In this document: positions 8,315-17,330 of the stretch, in pieces
How positions within the stretch are numbered: position 1 is the first letter of the stretch
Layout of the letters: every line of letters begins with the position of its first letter
Assembly: GCA_030706785.1 (NCBI GenBank)
Contig: JAUZNW010000009.1
Coordinates: 1 to 40,965 of the forward strand
Length of the DNA stretch: 40,965 nucleotides
From: Bacteroidota bacterium
GTDB taxonomy: Bacteria; Bacteroidota; Bacteroidia; Bacteroidales; VadinHA17
Direction: 5' to 3'
Translations under genes and position numbers: made by a program
Notes under the pieces: generated by a model
Told to the model about the DNA's origin: nothing
The model's input: only the letters and a program-made list of their open reading frames with translations
The model's database searches: none

Positions 8315-9841
8315 ATGCCGGAATTTCAAAAAACCATCAGCAGGTACAGATGGACGATCTGTGCCCTTTTATTTTTTGCCACCACGGTCAATTATCTCGA
8401 CAGGCAGGTGCTCAGCCTGCTTAAAGGTAATCTTGAGGTACAGTTTACCTGGAGTGACTCCGATTATGCCAATATTGTTTCAGTTTTTCAATTTGTGTAT
8501 GCCATTTCAATGCTCTTTGTCGGCCGAATAATCGACTGGCTCGGAACTAAATTAGGTTTTGCATGGTCGCTGATTGTATGGTCGGTGGCTGCAATGGCAC
8601 ATGCATTGGCAAGGGGAACCGGTGGATTTATAGTTGCCCGCGGTTTGCTTGGTTTTGGTGAATCGGGCTGCTTCCCGGCTGCCAATAAGACAAATGCTGA
8701 ATGGTTCCCGAAGAAAGAACGGGCCCAGTCATTTGGCATTCTAAATTCCGGAACAAATGTCGGAGCGATCCTCGCCCCAATTGTAGTTCCATGGATCGTG
8801 AAACATCTTGGATGGCAGGCAGCTTTTTTAATTGTGGGAGGAATCGGTTTCACCTGGCTCATTTTCTGGCTCTGGCTCTATGAAATCCCTGCAAAGAGCA
8901 AAAGAATCAGTAAAGCCGAATACGACTATATCCACTCCGATGATATTGTCGAACCGGATAGGGAGGTCGCTGAAAAAGATGAGAGAGTACCATGGCTTAA
9001 ACTTCTTCAATATAAACAAACATGGGCGTTCAGCTTCGGGAAATTTATGACCGATGGCGTTTGGTGGTTTTATTTATTCTGGTTGCCTGCATATCTGAAA
9101 GCCCAATACAACATGACTGGTATGCAGGTTGCATTTCCGCTGGCTGTGCTTTATACCCTGTCGACAATTGGCAGTATTTCCGGCGGTACTTTCCCGATGC
9201 TTTTCATAAAAAAAGGATATGATCCCTATGCAGGTCGTATGAAGGCTATGCTCATAATTGCCCTGATTCCCCTGCTCGTGTTGTCTGCCCAATACCTGGG
9301 GAAAATCAGTTACTGGATGCCGGTTATTATTATTGGGATCGGAACGGCAGCTCACCAGGCATGGTCTGCCAATATTTTCACTACAGTATCGGATATGTTT
9401 CCCAAGAAGACAGTGGCCAGTATTACGGGGATCGGAGGTATGGCAGGAGGATTTGGTGGAATTTTGATCAACAAGGCTTCAGGCTGGATCTTTGACGGCT
9501 TCCGCAGCGCGGGTATTGCAAGATCCTGGATTGAAGCACAGGGACATAACCTTGGAGAGTATCTTGATAAGATCAGGTCGATGAACCTGGTGAACCGATA
9601 TAACGATATCATTAATCTTGATAAGGTGGAATTGAGCAATCTTCCAACCGAAATAGTGAAGCAACTCCAGGCAGTTGATACTATTAAGTTTGATCAGCTG
9701 AAAGCTATCCAGATGCCTTTAATACAGCATCATCTGACGACCGGATATACAATTGTCTTTGTTTTCTGTGCTGTTGCATACCTTATTGCATGGATAGTAA
9801 TGCATAACCTGGTACCTAAAATAAAAAAAATTGATCTTTAG
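8315..9841 (+). CDS. MFS transporter, anion:cation symporter type (probable hexuronate importer)
   Basis: An inner-membrane secondary transporter, 508 aa with about 12 hydrophobic segments. The N-terminal NYLDRQ (residues 26-31), the RGLLGFGESGCFPAANK block and the following WFPKKERAQSFG are typical of the ACS family that contains ExuT-like hexuronate permeases. Surroundings (uxaC, uxaE, gnd) support hexuronate or a related sugar acid as substrate. It is longer than E. coli ExuT because of a hydrophilic ~70-80 residue insert at about residues 390-470, before the last membrane segment. The start is 37 bp after gnd, so probably the same transcript. Confidence 0.85.
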   Translation: MPEFQKTISRYRWTICALLFFATTVNYLDRQVLSLLKGNLEVQFTWSDSDYANIVSVFQFVYAISMLFVGRIIDWLGTKLGFAWSLIVWSVAAMAHALARGTGGFIVARGLLGFGESGCFPAANKTNAEWFPKKERAQSFGILNSGTNVGAILAPIVVPWIVKHLGWQAAFLIVGGIGFTWLIFWLWLYEIPAKSKRISKAEYDYIHSDDIVEPDREVAEKDERVPWLKLLQYKQTWAFSFGKFMTDGVWWFYLFWLPAYLKAQYNMTGMQVAFPLAVLYTLSTIGSISGGTFPMLFIKKGYDPYAGRMKAMLIIALIPLLVLSAQYLGKISYWMPVIIIGIGTAAHQAWSANIFTTVSDMFPKKTVASITGIGGMAGGFGGILINKASGWIFDGFRSAGIARSWIEAQGHNLGEYLDKIRSMNLVNRYNDIINLDKVELSNLPTEIVKQLQAVDTIKFDQLKAIQMPLIQHHLTTGYTIVFVFCAVAYLIAWIVMHNLVPKIKKIDL

Positions 9842-9870
9842 AAGGATTTTCAGAATAAATTCACTCAGGA

Positions 9871-11145
9871 ATGAAGAAGTTAGGGAAATATTCAATGGGG
9901 CTCGGTGACAGATTCGGCCATCAGGGCCATGCCCAGCTGAGGGCGATCATTGAAGCCGGCATTCACGGGATTGAGATCACTCCTGTCTGGAACAAATCAA
10001 ACAGGGAGCACATTATCATAGGTACGCAGCCGCAGGATGTGAGGTCAGAAGCTGACACAGTTACCGGGAATGCAGGTTTTAAAAAGCCATATTTCGTTGA
10101 TGCTGATCATATTAATATTGATACTGTCGGCCGTTTTATCGACTGCTCTGATTTTTTTACAATCGATGTTGCATCATACATCGGTAAAAGGGCAGGTGAA
10201 GATAAAATACAGAAATTTCTTGCATCAGCAGGAAAACTATCTGAGGGACTTCATATTGAGGGCATAAAGAAAAGCGTAAAGTGCACAAAAGCCCAGCTCA
10301 GGGATATTGCCGATAAATACATCTTCGCTGCGGAAAAGGCCGGTGAGATCTACAGGATGATTGAAGCAAAGAAAGGCCAGAGGAATTTCATTACGGAGGT
10401 TTCAATGGATGAAGTGGCACAACCTCAGAGCCCCGTGGAACTGCTCTTCATTTTATTCATGCTTGGGGCTGAAAAAATACCGGTTCAGACCATTGCGCCC
10501 AAGTTTACAGGCAGATTTAACAAAGGGGTGGACTATGTCGGTGAACCTGACAGATTCGCTGCCGAGTTTGAAGAGGACCTGATGGTAATTGCTTATGCTG
10601 TTCAGGCTTTCGGGCTGCCTGACAATCTCAAAATCAGCATTCATTCCGGATCGGACAAATTTGCCCTTTATCCTGAAATCAATTCCATAATAAAAAAACA
10701 TGACAAGGGAATACATCTAAAGACTGCCGGAACCACCTGGCTTGAAGAACTAATTGGACTGGCAGAAGCCGGAGGCGAAGCGCTGGATTTTGCAAAGGAG
10801 ATTTATATTAAAGCACTGGGAAAAATAGAAGAACTGTGTGTTCCTTATGCAGACGTCATTGATATCGATGTAAGTTCGCTGCCATCGTCTGATGAAGTCC
10901 TGGTATGGAACAGCAGGAAATTTGCAGCCTCATTGAGGCATGATGAGAGCAATCCTGATTACAATCCTGATATGCGGCAACTGATCCATGTTGCTTACAA
11001 GCTTGCTGCTCAAAAGACGAACGAATACTTCAGCCTTCTGGAGGAACATAAGCAGGTGGTATCAGAATGTGTCTTCGAAAATATTTACCAGAGGCACATA
11101 TTAAGGCTTTTCGGGAAAGAATATAAAAACGCTTTCCTCGCGTGA
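9871..11145 (+). CDS. uxaE: Tagaturonate epimerase UxaE
   Basis: Predicted to epimerise D-tagaturonate to D-fructuronate, merging the galacturonate branch into the glucuronate branch without the tagaturonate reductase/altronate dehydratase route. The 424-aa product has the family's N-terminal GLGDRFGHQGHAQL block (residues 10-23) and conserved stretches such as FITEVSMDE, IAPKFTGRFNKGVDYVG and ISIHSGSDKF, which suggest a metal-dependent barrel enzyme. It follows the MFS gene by 29 bp. Together with uxaC and the SDR reductase it forms a complete galacturonate-to-mannonate sequence. I recall gnd and uxaE also being neighbours in Thermotoga maritima, which supports a functional link. Confidence 0.88.
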   Translation: MKKLGKYSMGLGDRFGHQGHAQLRAIIEAGIHGIEITPVWNKSNREHIIIGTQPQDVRSEADTVTGNAGFKKPYFVDADHINIDTVGRFIDCSDFFTIDVASYIGKRAGEDKIQKFLASAGKLSEGLHIEGIKKSVKCTKAQLRDIADKYIFAAEKAGEIYRMIEAKKGQRNFITEVSMDEVAQPQSPVELLFILFMLGAEKIPVQTIAPKFTGRFNKGVDYVGEPDRFAAEFEEDLMVIAYAVQAFGLPDNLKISIHSGSDKFALYPEINSIIKKHDKGIHLKTAGTTWLEELIGLAEAGGEALDFAKEIYIKALGKIEELCVPYADVIDIDVSSLPSSDEVLVWNSRKFAASLRHDESNPDYNPDMRQLIHVAYKLAAQKTNEYFSLLEEHKQVVSECVFENIYQRHILRLFGKEYKNAFLA

Positions 11146-11258
11146 AAGCAGAATTTCAGTGATGAATAATTTCATACCAAAGATTTGTATTATTTTTATT
11201 TAACGGATTCGCAATATTCAGATTAACCAATTAATTCATAACCATTTCACCCATAACT

Positions 11259-12161
11259 ATGAAAAAGACACAATCAAGAAGAGAGTTCCTGAGGCTGTCA
11301 GCCGCTGGCACCCTTGGAGCATTTGCACTGTCACAGTATGGCTGCATGAAGAAGGTTCCGGACATAGGCCTCCAGTTATATACAATCCGTGATGCCATGG
11401 CGACAGATGTACCGGGATCATTGAAAAAAGTAGCCGATGCCGGATACAAATATCTTGAACTGGCAGGTTATGCCGACGGCAAATTTTACGGATATGAACC
11501 TGCTGATTTCAAAAAGCTGGCAAATGACCTTGGAATGGAGATACTGAGCAGTCATACGCAGGTTGAAGCTCAGGGCATTACCCTGGATAATGCACAGAAA
11601 ATGGCTGAAGATCACGCCAAGCTCGGGGTCAAATATTGTTTACAGCCCTGGGTGGTCGAAGAGGCGCGTACCACGGTAGCCAGCTGGGAGAAAATGGTTG
11701 CCGACTGGAATAAGGTTGGTGAGATCATGAAACAGCATGGTATACAATTTGGCTATCATAACCACAACTTCGAGTTCGCAAATGTGGAAGGCAAGATACC
11801 ATTTTTCGATATAATGATGCCACAGCTTGACAAAAACCTTGTAATCAATGAATTAGATCTTTTCTGGACGACAAAGGCCGGACAGGATCCCGTCGAAATA
11901 ATAAAGAAGTATCCAGGCAGGTTCCAGCTATTCCACATGAAGGACATGTATACAAGGGAAGCACCCTTCTATTCTACTGTCGGGGTAAAGGATTTCGCTC
12001 CTGTCGGAGAAGGTGTGATAGATTTCAAGGCAATCCTGGCTGTGAAGGATATTGCGGGAATGAAATATATGGTTGTTGAGCAGGATCTTTCAAGGGACGG
12101 GGATCCTTTCGGGGATATCAGGAAGAGCTATGTAAATCTTACCACAAAGATTCTGGTTTGA
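11259..12161 (+). CDS. Tat-exported TIM-barrel sugar isomerase/epimerase family protein
   Basis: A xylose-isomerase-like TIM-barrel protein of 300 aa. The N-terminus carries a twin-arginine signal (SRREFLRLSAAG, residues 6-17) and a Cys (QYGC) just after the hydrophobic segment, so it is exported and possibly lipid-anchored, although the lipobox is not canonical. Metal and substrate motifs are HNHNFEF, NELDLFW and HMKDM. Exported members are common near polysaccharide-use genes in Bacteroidota and are often annotated as sugar phosphate isomerases. A sugar phosphate substrate is unlikely outside the cytoplasm, and the true reaction is unknown. It is 113 bp after uxaE, so perhaps separately expressed. 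Confidence 0.85.
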   Translation: MKKTQSRREFLRLSAAGTLGAFALSQYGCMKKVPDIGLQLYTIRDAMATDVPGSLKKVADAGYKYLELAGYADGKFYGYEPADFKKLANDLGMEILSSHTQVEAQGITLDNAQKMAEDHAKLGVKYCLQPWVVEEARTTVASWEKMVADWNKVGEIMKQHGIQFGYHNHNFEFANVEGKIPFFDIMMPQLDKNLVINELDLFWTTKAGQDPVEIIKKYPGRFQLFHMKDMYTREAPFYSTVGVKDFAPVGEGVIDFKAILAVKDIAGMKYMVVEQDLSRDGDPFGDIRKSYVNLTTKILV

Positions 12162-12163
12162 TC

Positions 12164-12225
12164 CACCCCTAAATCCCCCAGGGGGGACTTTTTGTTAGAT
12201 CCCCCCATGGGGAGGAGGGGGTAAT
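12164..12225. repeat. Paired C-run/G-run dispersed element between convergent genes
   Basis: Core taaatccccc-agggggg-act, a short spacer, then gatcccccc...ggggaggagggggtaa. It can form two adjacent hairpins and lies between the convergent TIM-barrel and GH35 genes, so it may act as a bidirectional terminator. The element at 21707-21775 is a second copy in the same orientation. Confidence 0.7.
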
Positions 12226-12233
12226 GTAATGCA

Positions 12234-14048
12234 TTATTCCATCGTTTTGAATCCGAAAACAAGGGTAGAGGTTGTCATATGGAGATCGAAGATTATCATT
12301 TCATTCTGACCTGATCTCAGCCAGGACGCCGGGCAGTATAGTCTTTTCTGAGGGCCGATATTCCAGTACCTGCCTAGATTGTGACCGTTCACCCATACAA
12401 TGCCTTTCTGAAAGTTCGACAGATCAAAAAAGGTATCACCCTGACCCGACAGAAAGAAGTTTGCCTTGAAGAAAATTCCCGGTTTCCCAGGATGTCTTGC
12501 CGATGATCTGAGATTGTACATATACTTTTCATCCATAGGAAGATTATACACCTTCCAATTCATAAGTGTCATCCCGTTAAGCGTCACCCTGTCTGTAATT
12601 CCTTTCCTGTCAATCAGATACTGTGCAAAATTGATGCGCCCCATTCCTTCAACCAGAATCTCAAGCAGAGGCTTTTCTGCTTTGTTCTCAGGAATATCAA
12701 TTGAATTTTTCCCTTCCCTCCTGTCAAGATAGCCGATATATTCACCATTCATGAATACGGTTGCATAATCGTGAAGATCGGTGACTACCAGCCTCCCCTT
12801 TTTATGTCCGATGAGCTCAGTAGCATAGAGTATAAATCCATAATCCTGGTTATAGGCTTCGAATGGCTTTGGCTGGACTGAATTTACCGGTTGCGGCAGG
12901 TTATCCCAGACAGATGTAAACGGGACCATTCCTATTGAAGGAATTTCATATGAAGGTATCGGCTCCGGGACCGGCAGCAGCTTTTTCCCTTTTGGAAGGT
13001 AAGAACCTATAAGCCTGCGCAATGCCATGTATTTTGGAGTTGCTCTCCCCTGCTCCGTGATAGGAGCATCATAATCGTAGCTTGTTACGTCAGGTTCATA
13101 ACCTTTTCCTCCTGAATTTGCCCCGGCAGTAAATCCAAAATTGGTCCCTCCGTGAATGACATACAGGTTGAATGATTTCTTATTGTCCATCAGAAACTTA
13201 ACCTCATTGAGTAATTCCGTTGTGTCAGGTCTTGCCCATTGTTCACCCCAGTGTGTAAGCCAGCCCGGATAGGTCTCGCTGCTGAATACCGGTACTCCCG
13301 GGTTCATTTTGGTTGCAAGCTCAAAATCGGACATGCGGCTTCCTGAATCCAGTCCTACAGCGCATCCGGGCAGGGTTCCGGCTTCAAGCATATAAGTTGT
13401 CGGGCCATCGCCGGTGAAAAAGGGAACATCTATTCCATTCCCGGTCCATATTTCTTTAAGCCTTGCCAGGTAATTCCTGTCATTACCATAGCTGCCATAT
13501 TCATTTTCAATCTGAAACATGAGAATTGGTCCTCCGTTCGTAATCAGGTACGGCTTTAACTCTGCGGCCAGTGCTTTCATATACCTTTCAGCAGCAGCCA
13601 TATACCTGGGATCCATGCATCGTACCTTTATATCCGGAATCCTCAGAAGATAAGGAGGCAGTCCCCCGAATTCCCATTCTGCGCAGACATAAGGCCCGGG
13701 ACGCACAATAAGCCACATATCTTCTTCCTGGACTGCCTTGAAAAAATCGGCCAGATTATGATTCCCGGTGGTGAAGTCGAATACTCCTTCCTGGGATTCA
13801 TAGAAATTCCAGAACAGATATGCACTTATTGTATTGCAGCCCATAGCTTTTGCCATTCTGATCCTGTGGCGCCAGTACTCAGCAGGGATCCTCGCAGGAT
13901 GCATTTCCCCGCTGATGATCTGGAATGGAGCGCCATCAAGCAGGAACTCATTGGGCCCAAGTGTAAAAGTGTGTTTGGCTTTCTGGGCAGAAGCAGGTAA
14001 TGCCAATAAAATAACTGTAAGAATACCAGGAATAAACCTATTGATCAT
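12234..14048 (-). CDS. Secreted GH35 beta-galactosidase
   Basis: Hydrolyses terminal beta-galactose from oligosaccharides such as pectic galactan side chains (the exact linkage is not readable). With the ATG at 14048 the protein is 604 aa, starting with a clear signal peptide (INRFIPGILTVILLALPASA). The family start GEMHPARIP near residue 48, RPGPYVCAEWEFGG (116-129), the acid/base Glu183 in ENEYGSYG and the probable nucleophile Glu258 in SSETYPGW are present, followed by beta-sandwich domains with the VWVNGHNLGRYW segment. The frame is open to a TTG at 14072, but a candidate -7 box overlaps that codon. It is the last minus-strand gene after purB and the ABC exporter. Its role ties better to the uronate region. 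Confidence 0.92.
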   Translation of the reverse strand: MINRFIPGILTVILLALPASAQKAKHTFTLGPNEFLLDGAPFQIISGEMHPARIPAEYWRHRIRMAKAMGCNTISAYLFWNFYESQEGVFDFTTGNHNLADFFKAVQEEDMWLIVRPGPYVCAEWEFGGLPPYLLRIPDIKVRCMDPRYMAAAERYMKALAAELKPYLITNGGPILMFQIENEYGSYGNDRNYLARLKEIWTGNGIDVPFFTGDGPTTYMLEAGTLPGCAVGLDSGSRMSDFELATKMNPGVPVFSSETYPGWLTHWGEQWARPDTTELLNEVKFLMDNKKSFNLYVIHGGTNFGFTAGANSGGKGYEPDVTSYDYDAPITEQGRATPKYMALRRLIGSYLPKGKKLLPVPEPIPSYEIPSIGMVPFTSVWDNLPQPVNSVQPKPFEAYNQDYGFILYATELIGHKKGRLVVTDLHDYATVFMNGEYIGYLDRREGKNSIDIPENKAEKPLLEILVEGMGRINFAQYLIDRKGITDRVTLNGMTLMNWKVYNLPMDEKYMYNLRSSARHPGKPGIFFKANFFLSGQGDTFFDLSNFQKGIVWVNGHNLGRYWNIGPQKRLYCPASWLRSGQNEMIIFDLHMTTSTLVFGFKTME

Positions 14049-14069
14049 TATATTAAACGAATTAATCTT

Positions 14070-14077
14070 CAAAATTA
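14070..14077 (-). promoter_or_regulatory. Candidate -7 box for the GH35 gene
   Basis: Reads TAATTTTG on the minus strand, matching TAnnTTTG, about 22 bp upstream of the ATG at 14048. No TTTG is seen at the expected -33 spacing. If real, GH35 is transcribed independently of the ABC exporter, and the TTG start at 14072 is excluded. Confidence 0.28.
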
Positions 14078-15895
14078 AATAGCCTGATAGCTGTGAAGCT
14101 TTCTGTAATATCCTTCATCCCTCTCCATCAACTCCGTGTGAGTGCCGGTTTCAACAATCCTCCCGTCATCAATAACAACTATCATATCTGCATTCTGGAT
14201 AGTTGAGAGCCTGTGGGCAATCACTATTGATGTCCTGTTCTTCATGAGCTTCAGTATTGCGTCCTGAACAAGCCTTTCGGATTCGGTATCTAGAGCAGAT
14301 GTCGCTTCATCAAGTATGAGTATCGGAGGGTTGGCCATGATCGCGCGGGCAATGCTGACCCGTTGTCTCTGCCCTCCGCTCAGTTTGTTTCCCGATTCTC
14401 CCACACTATTCTCGTACCCAAGCTCAGTTTCCATGATGAACTCATGCGCGTTTGCAATATGGGCAGCGTTTTCAACTCTGTCATGTTCCGGGTAATCGAC
14501 GCCAAATGAAATATTCTCCATGAACGTTGTGTTGAACAGTATTGGCTGCTGGCTCACAATGCCCATAAGATTCCTGAGATCCTTTATCCTGAGGTCGCGG
14601 ATATCAATTCCATCGATAAGAATCCGGCCCTGATCCACATCCATAAATCTTGGCAGAAGATCTGCCAGTGTCGATTTTCCTGCACCCGATTTTCCGACAA
14701 TGGCCAGAGTCTGGCCTTTCTTTATCTTCAGGTTTATATCTTTAAGTATCGGTTCATCATTATAACCGTACCAGACTCCCCTGTATTCTATTGAATCTCT
14801 GAATCCTGCAATCGGAATTGCATCATGTTTCTCATAAATTTTTTCTTCAGCTTCAAGCACCTGATCAATTCTGTCGATTGATGCCATCCCCTTCTGAATG
14901 CTGAACCATGCAGTTGTAATGTTCTTGGCCGGCTGTATTATTTGTGAGAAGATAACGAGAAAAGCTATCAGCTTCTCCTGGTCCAGGTTACCGACACTTC
15001 GCAGGGCTAGCGAACTGCCAAAATACATAACAATCATCAGTACAATGGTCGCGAGTAATTCGCTTATAGGTGAAGCCAGGTAGGCTTTTCGTGTAACTCT
15101 CTTGAAAATCTTGGAATAACGCTCGTTTGTTTCCGAAAATTGTTTTTTCATCCTCTCTTCAGCATTGAATCCCTTGACAATCCTAAGTCCTGCCAGGGTT
15201 TCTTCCACAACTGAAAGAAGTTTCCCGAGATTTTGCTGTCCGGCCAGGGATGAAGACCTCAGCGTGCGGCTTGCCCTTCCGATCAGCCACCCGCTTAGAG
15301 GAAGGAGAATAAGGGCGAAAAGAGTAAGTTGCGGGCTTGCAACGAAAAGATAAATCACAAAGAGCAGTATATACAACGGATCCCTGAAGAGCATTGTAAG
15401 AGATGCCATTACAGACAACTCAATCTCCTGGACATCATTCGATATCCGTGTCATAATATCCCCCTTACGGGCATCTGTAAAATAAGAGAGCGGCAGCCTG
15501 AGTACCTTATGATATAACTTCTGCCTGAGATCCCTGACTGTACAGGCTCTAATGTAAGCCATGCTGTTGTTGGCAAGAAAAATAAAACCGTTCTTTAGCA
15601 GGCTCGCAATTATTACTATGACACATACCAGCAGAAGTGCTCCGATTTCACCGTTTTTGTCAATGAATACCGAAAGGTAGTACCTGCTTGCAGCTCCGAG
15701 ATACTCCGAGGAAAAATGGAATTCGCCGGGATTTGGAGGTGCCCCTACGCGGTTAAAAAGTATTTTAAGGAAGGGTATTACAAGAGTATAAGAAAATAGT
15801 GCAAACAGGGCGCTCAGGAGATTGTACCCTATGTTCTTTACTGCCGACCACCTGTATGGCTTAATGTATTTAAGAAGAAGCCTGGCTTTGTTCAT
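14075..15895 (-). CDS. MsbA-like ABC exporter, fused permease and ATPase
   Basis: A 606-aa half-transporter that would work as an inner-membrane homodimer, flipping or exporting lipids or other hydrophobic substrates. Membrane domain about residues 15-330 with six hydrophobic segments. ATPase domain with Walker A GKSGAGKST (401-409), signature LSGGQRQR (505-512), Walker B ILILDE (525-530) and the switch His561. Lipid A flippase is the likely role given overall similarity to MsbA-type exporters, but ABC exporters of this shape are hard to separate by sequence. It follows purB by 15 bp on the same strand and is probably co-transcribed. Confidence 0.9.
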   Translation of the reverse strand: MNKARLLLKYIKPYRWSAVKNIGYNLLSALFALFSYTLVIPFLKILFNRVGAPPNPGEFHFSSEYLGAASRYYLSVFIDKNGEIGALLLVCVIVIIASLLKNGFIFLANNSMAYIRACTVRDLRQKLYHKVLRLPLSYFTDARKGDIMTRISNDVQEIELSVMASLTMLFRDPLYILLFVIYLFVASPQLTLFALILLPLSGWLIGRASRTLRSSSLAGQQNLGKLLSVVEETLAGLRIVKGFNAEERMKKQFSETNERYSKIFKRVTRKAYLASPISELLATIVLMIVMYFGSSLALRSVGNLDQEKLIAFLVIFSQIIQPAKNITTAWFSIQKGMASIDRIDQVLEAEEKIYEKHDAIPIAGFRDSIEYRGVWYGYNDEPILKDINLKIKKGQTLAIVGKSGAGKSTLADLLPRFMDVDQGRILIDGIDIRDLRIKDLRNLMGIVSQQPILFNTTFMENISFGVDYPEHDRVENAAHIANAHEFIMETELGYENSVGESGNKLSGGQRQRVSIARAIMANPPILILDEATSALDTESERLVQDAILKLMKNRTSIVIAHRLSTIQNADMIVVIDDGRIVETGTHTELMERDEGYYRKLHSYQAI

Positions 15896-15910
15896 AGATC
15901 TCCTGAACCA

Positions 15911-17254
15911 TTAAAAGCCCGTATAATTGAAAGGAGTGATCCCTTTCAGTTCTTCTTTCAGGGCATCGCTGACATCGAGGCTTTCTATAAAGCTAATCAT
16001 TGACTCCTTTGTTATTTTCTGGTTAGTTCTGGTCAGTTCCAGCAGTGATTCGTATGGCTTATGGAAACCTTCACGGCGAAGGATCGTCTGAATTGCTTCA
16101 CCTACCACAGCCCAGTTGTTCTCAAGATCACTGTTGATCTTATCGACATTAACGATCAGCTTATTCAGTCCTTTGAGAAGGGAATTGAAAGCGATGATTG
16201 TGTGCCCGATCGGGATCCCGATATTCCTGAGAACTGTTGAATCGGTCAAATCACGCTGAAGCCTTGATATTGGTAACTTCTCCGACAGATGACCAAATAT
16301 CGCGTTTGCATATCCCAGGTTGCCCTCCCCATTCTCAAAATCGATAGGATTCACCTTGTGCGGCATAGCAGATGAACCTATCTCCCCTTTCTTTATCTTT
16401 TGCCTGAAATAATCAATTGAGATATATGACCAAATATCACGCGCCAGATCGATAAGTACTGTATTGATCCTTCTCATGTTATCAAAAAGCGCGGCTAGAT
16501 TGTCGTAATGTTCTATCTGTGTGGTTGGAGAAGATCGCTGAAGGCCGAGGACCTCATTTACAAAATTGTCTGCAAACGCTACCCAGTCAATCTCCGGGAA
16601 AGCCACCTTGTGTGCGTTCAGGTTCCCTGTTGCTCCGCCGAACTTTGCAGAAAAAGGTATCTGTCCGAAATATTTCGACTGCTCATCAATTCTTGCAATA
16701 AATACTGAAATTTCCTTCCCGAGCCGCGTTGGAGTAGCGGGTTGTCCGTGGGTCCTCGCCAGCATTGGTATGTCTTTCCATTCCTCAGCAAAGCCGGCGA
16801 GAGTTTCCCTTAGTTCGAGAAGAAAGGGGAAATAGACATCGGTCATGGCATCTTTCAGGGAAAGAGGAACGGCAGTATTATTAATATCCTGGGATGTTAA
16901 TCCGAAATGAACAAACTCCGACCATTTTCCCCAGCCTGCCTTGAAGAACTTTTCCTTGAGATAATACTCGACTGCCTTAACATCATGATTGGTGGTCTTT
17001 TCAGTCTCCTTGATCTTTGCTGCCTCTTCAAGGTTGAAATTATCATAAAGCTCACGGAGCACTGAATAATTCTCCTTATGGAAATCTGACAACTGCGGAA
17101 GCGGAAGATCGCACAATGCGAGGAAATACTCTATCTCCACCAGCAAACGGTATTTAATGAGCCCGAACTCTGAGAAATACACATCAAGCTGCTCAGCTTT
17201 CTGCCTGTATCTGCCGTCCAGCGGGGAAATTGCGGTCAGATTATTTAAGTCCAT
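15911..17254 (-). CDS. purB: Adenylosuccinate lyase
   Basis: Cytoplasmic purine-biosynthesis enzyme that cleaves SAICAR to AICAR plus fumarate and adenylosuccinate to AMP plus fumarate. The protein is 447 aa, of the E. coli-like long class. Motifs: N-terminal SPLDGRY (10-16), HFGLTSQDI (117-125), ARTHGQPATP (166-175, His169) and the superfamily loop GSSAMPHKVNP (293-303) with the catalytic serines 294/295. The ATG at 17254 is preceded by a candidate -7 element. It is followed closely by the ABC exporter, a non-functional pairing that probably only shares a transcript. Confidence 0.96.
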   Translation of the reverse strand: MDLNNLTAISPLDGRYRQKAEQLDVYFSEFGLIKYRLLVEIEYFLALCDLPLPQLSDFHKENYSVLRELYDNFNLEEAAKIKETEKTTNHDVKAVEYYLKEKFFKAGWGKWSEFVHFGLTSQDINNTAVPLSLKDAMTDVYFPFLLELRETLAGFAEEWKDIPMLARTHGQPATPTRLGKEISVFIARIDEQSKYFGQIPFSAKFGGATGNLNAHKVAFPEIDWVAFADNFVNEVLGLQRSSPTTQIEHYDNLAALFDNMRRINTVLIDLARDIWSYISIDYFRQKIKKGEIGSSAMPHKVNPIDFENGEGNLGYANAIFGHLSEKLPISRLQRDLTDSTVLRNIGIPIGHTIIAFNSLLKGLNKLIVNVDKINSDLENNWAVVGEAIQTILRREGFHKPYESLLELTRTNQKITKESMISFIESLDVSDALKEELKGITPFNYTGF

Positions 17255-17295
17255 CGGTTATTTTTTTGTGTTTTTGTTTGTCAACAGTGTATGCA

Positions 17296-17303
17296 CAAAT
17301 GTA
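17296..17303 (-). promoter_or_regulatory. Candidate -7 box for purB
   Basis: Minus-strand TACATTTG fits TAnnTTTG and would give a leader of about 35 nt before the purB ATG. The -33 position holds only an A-run (AAAA for CAAA on the plus strand), so support is partial. Confidence 0.3.
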
Positions 17304-17330
17304 GTATTTTAGAGGCACTAAAAAAATTGT

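Noticed and set aside
14049-14072. TTG start of the GH35 gene at 14072
   Set aside because: The ATG at 14048 directly precedes the signal peptide, and a -7-like box overlaps the TTG.
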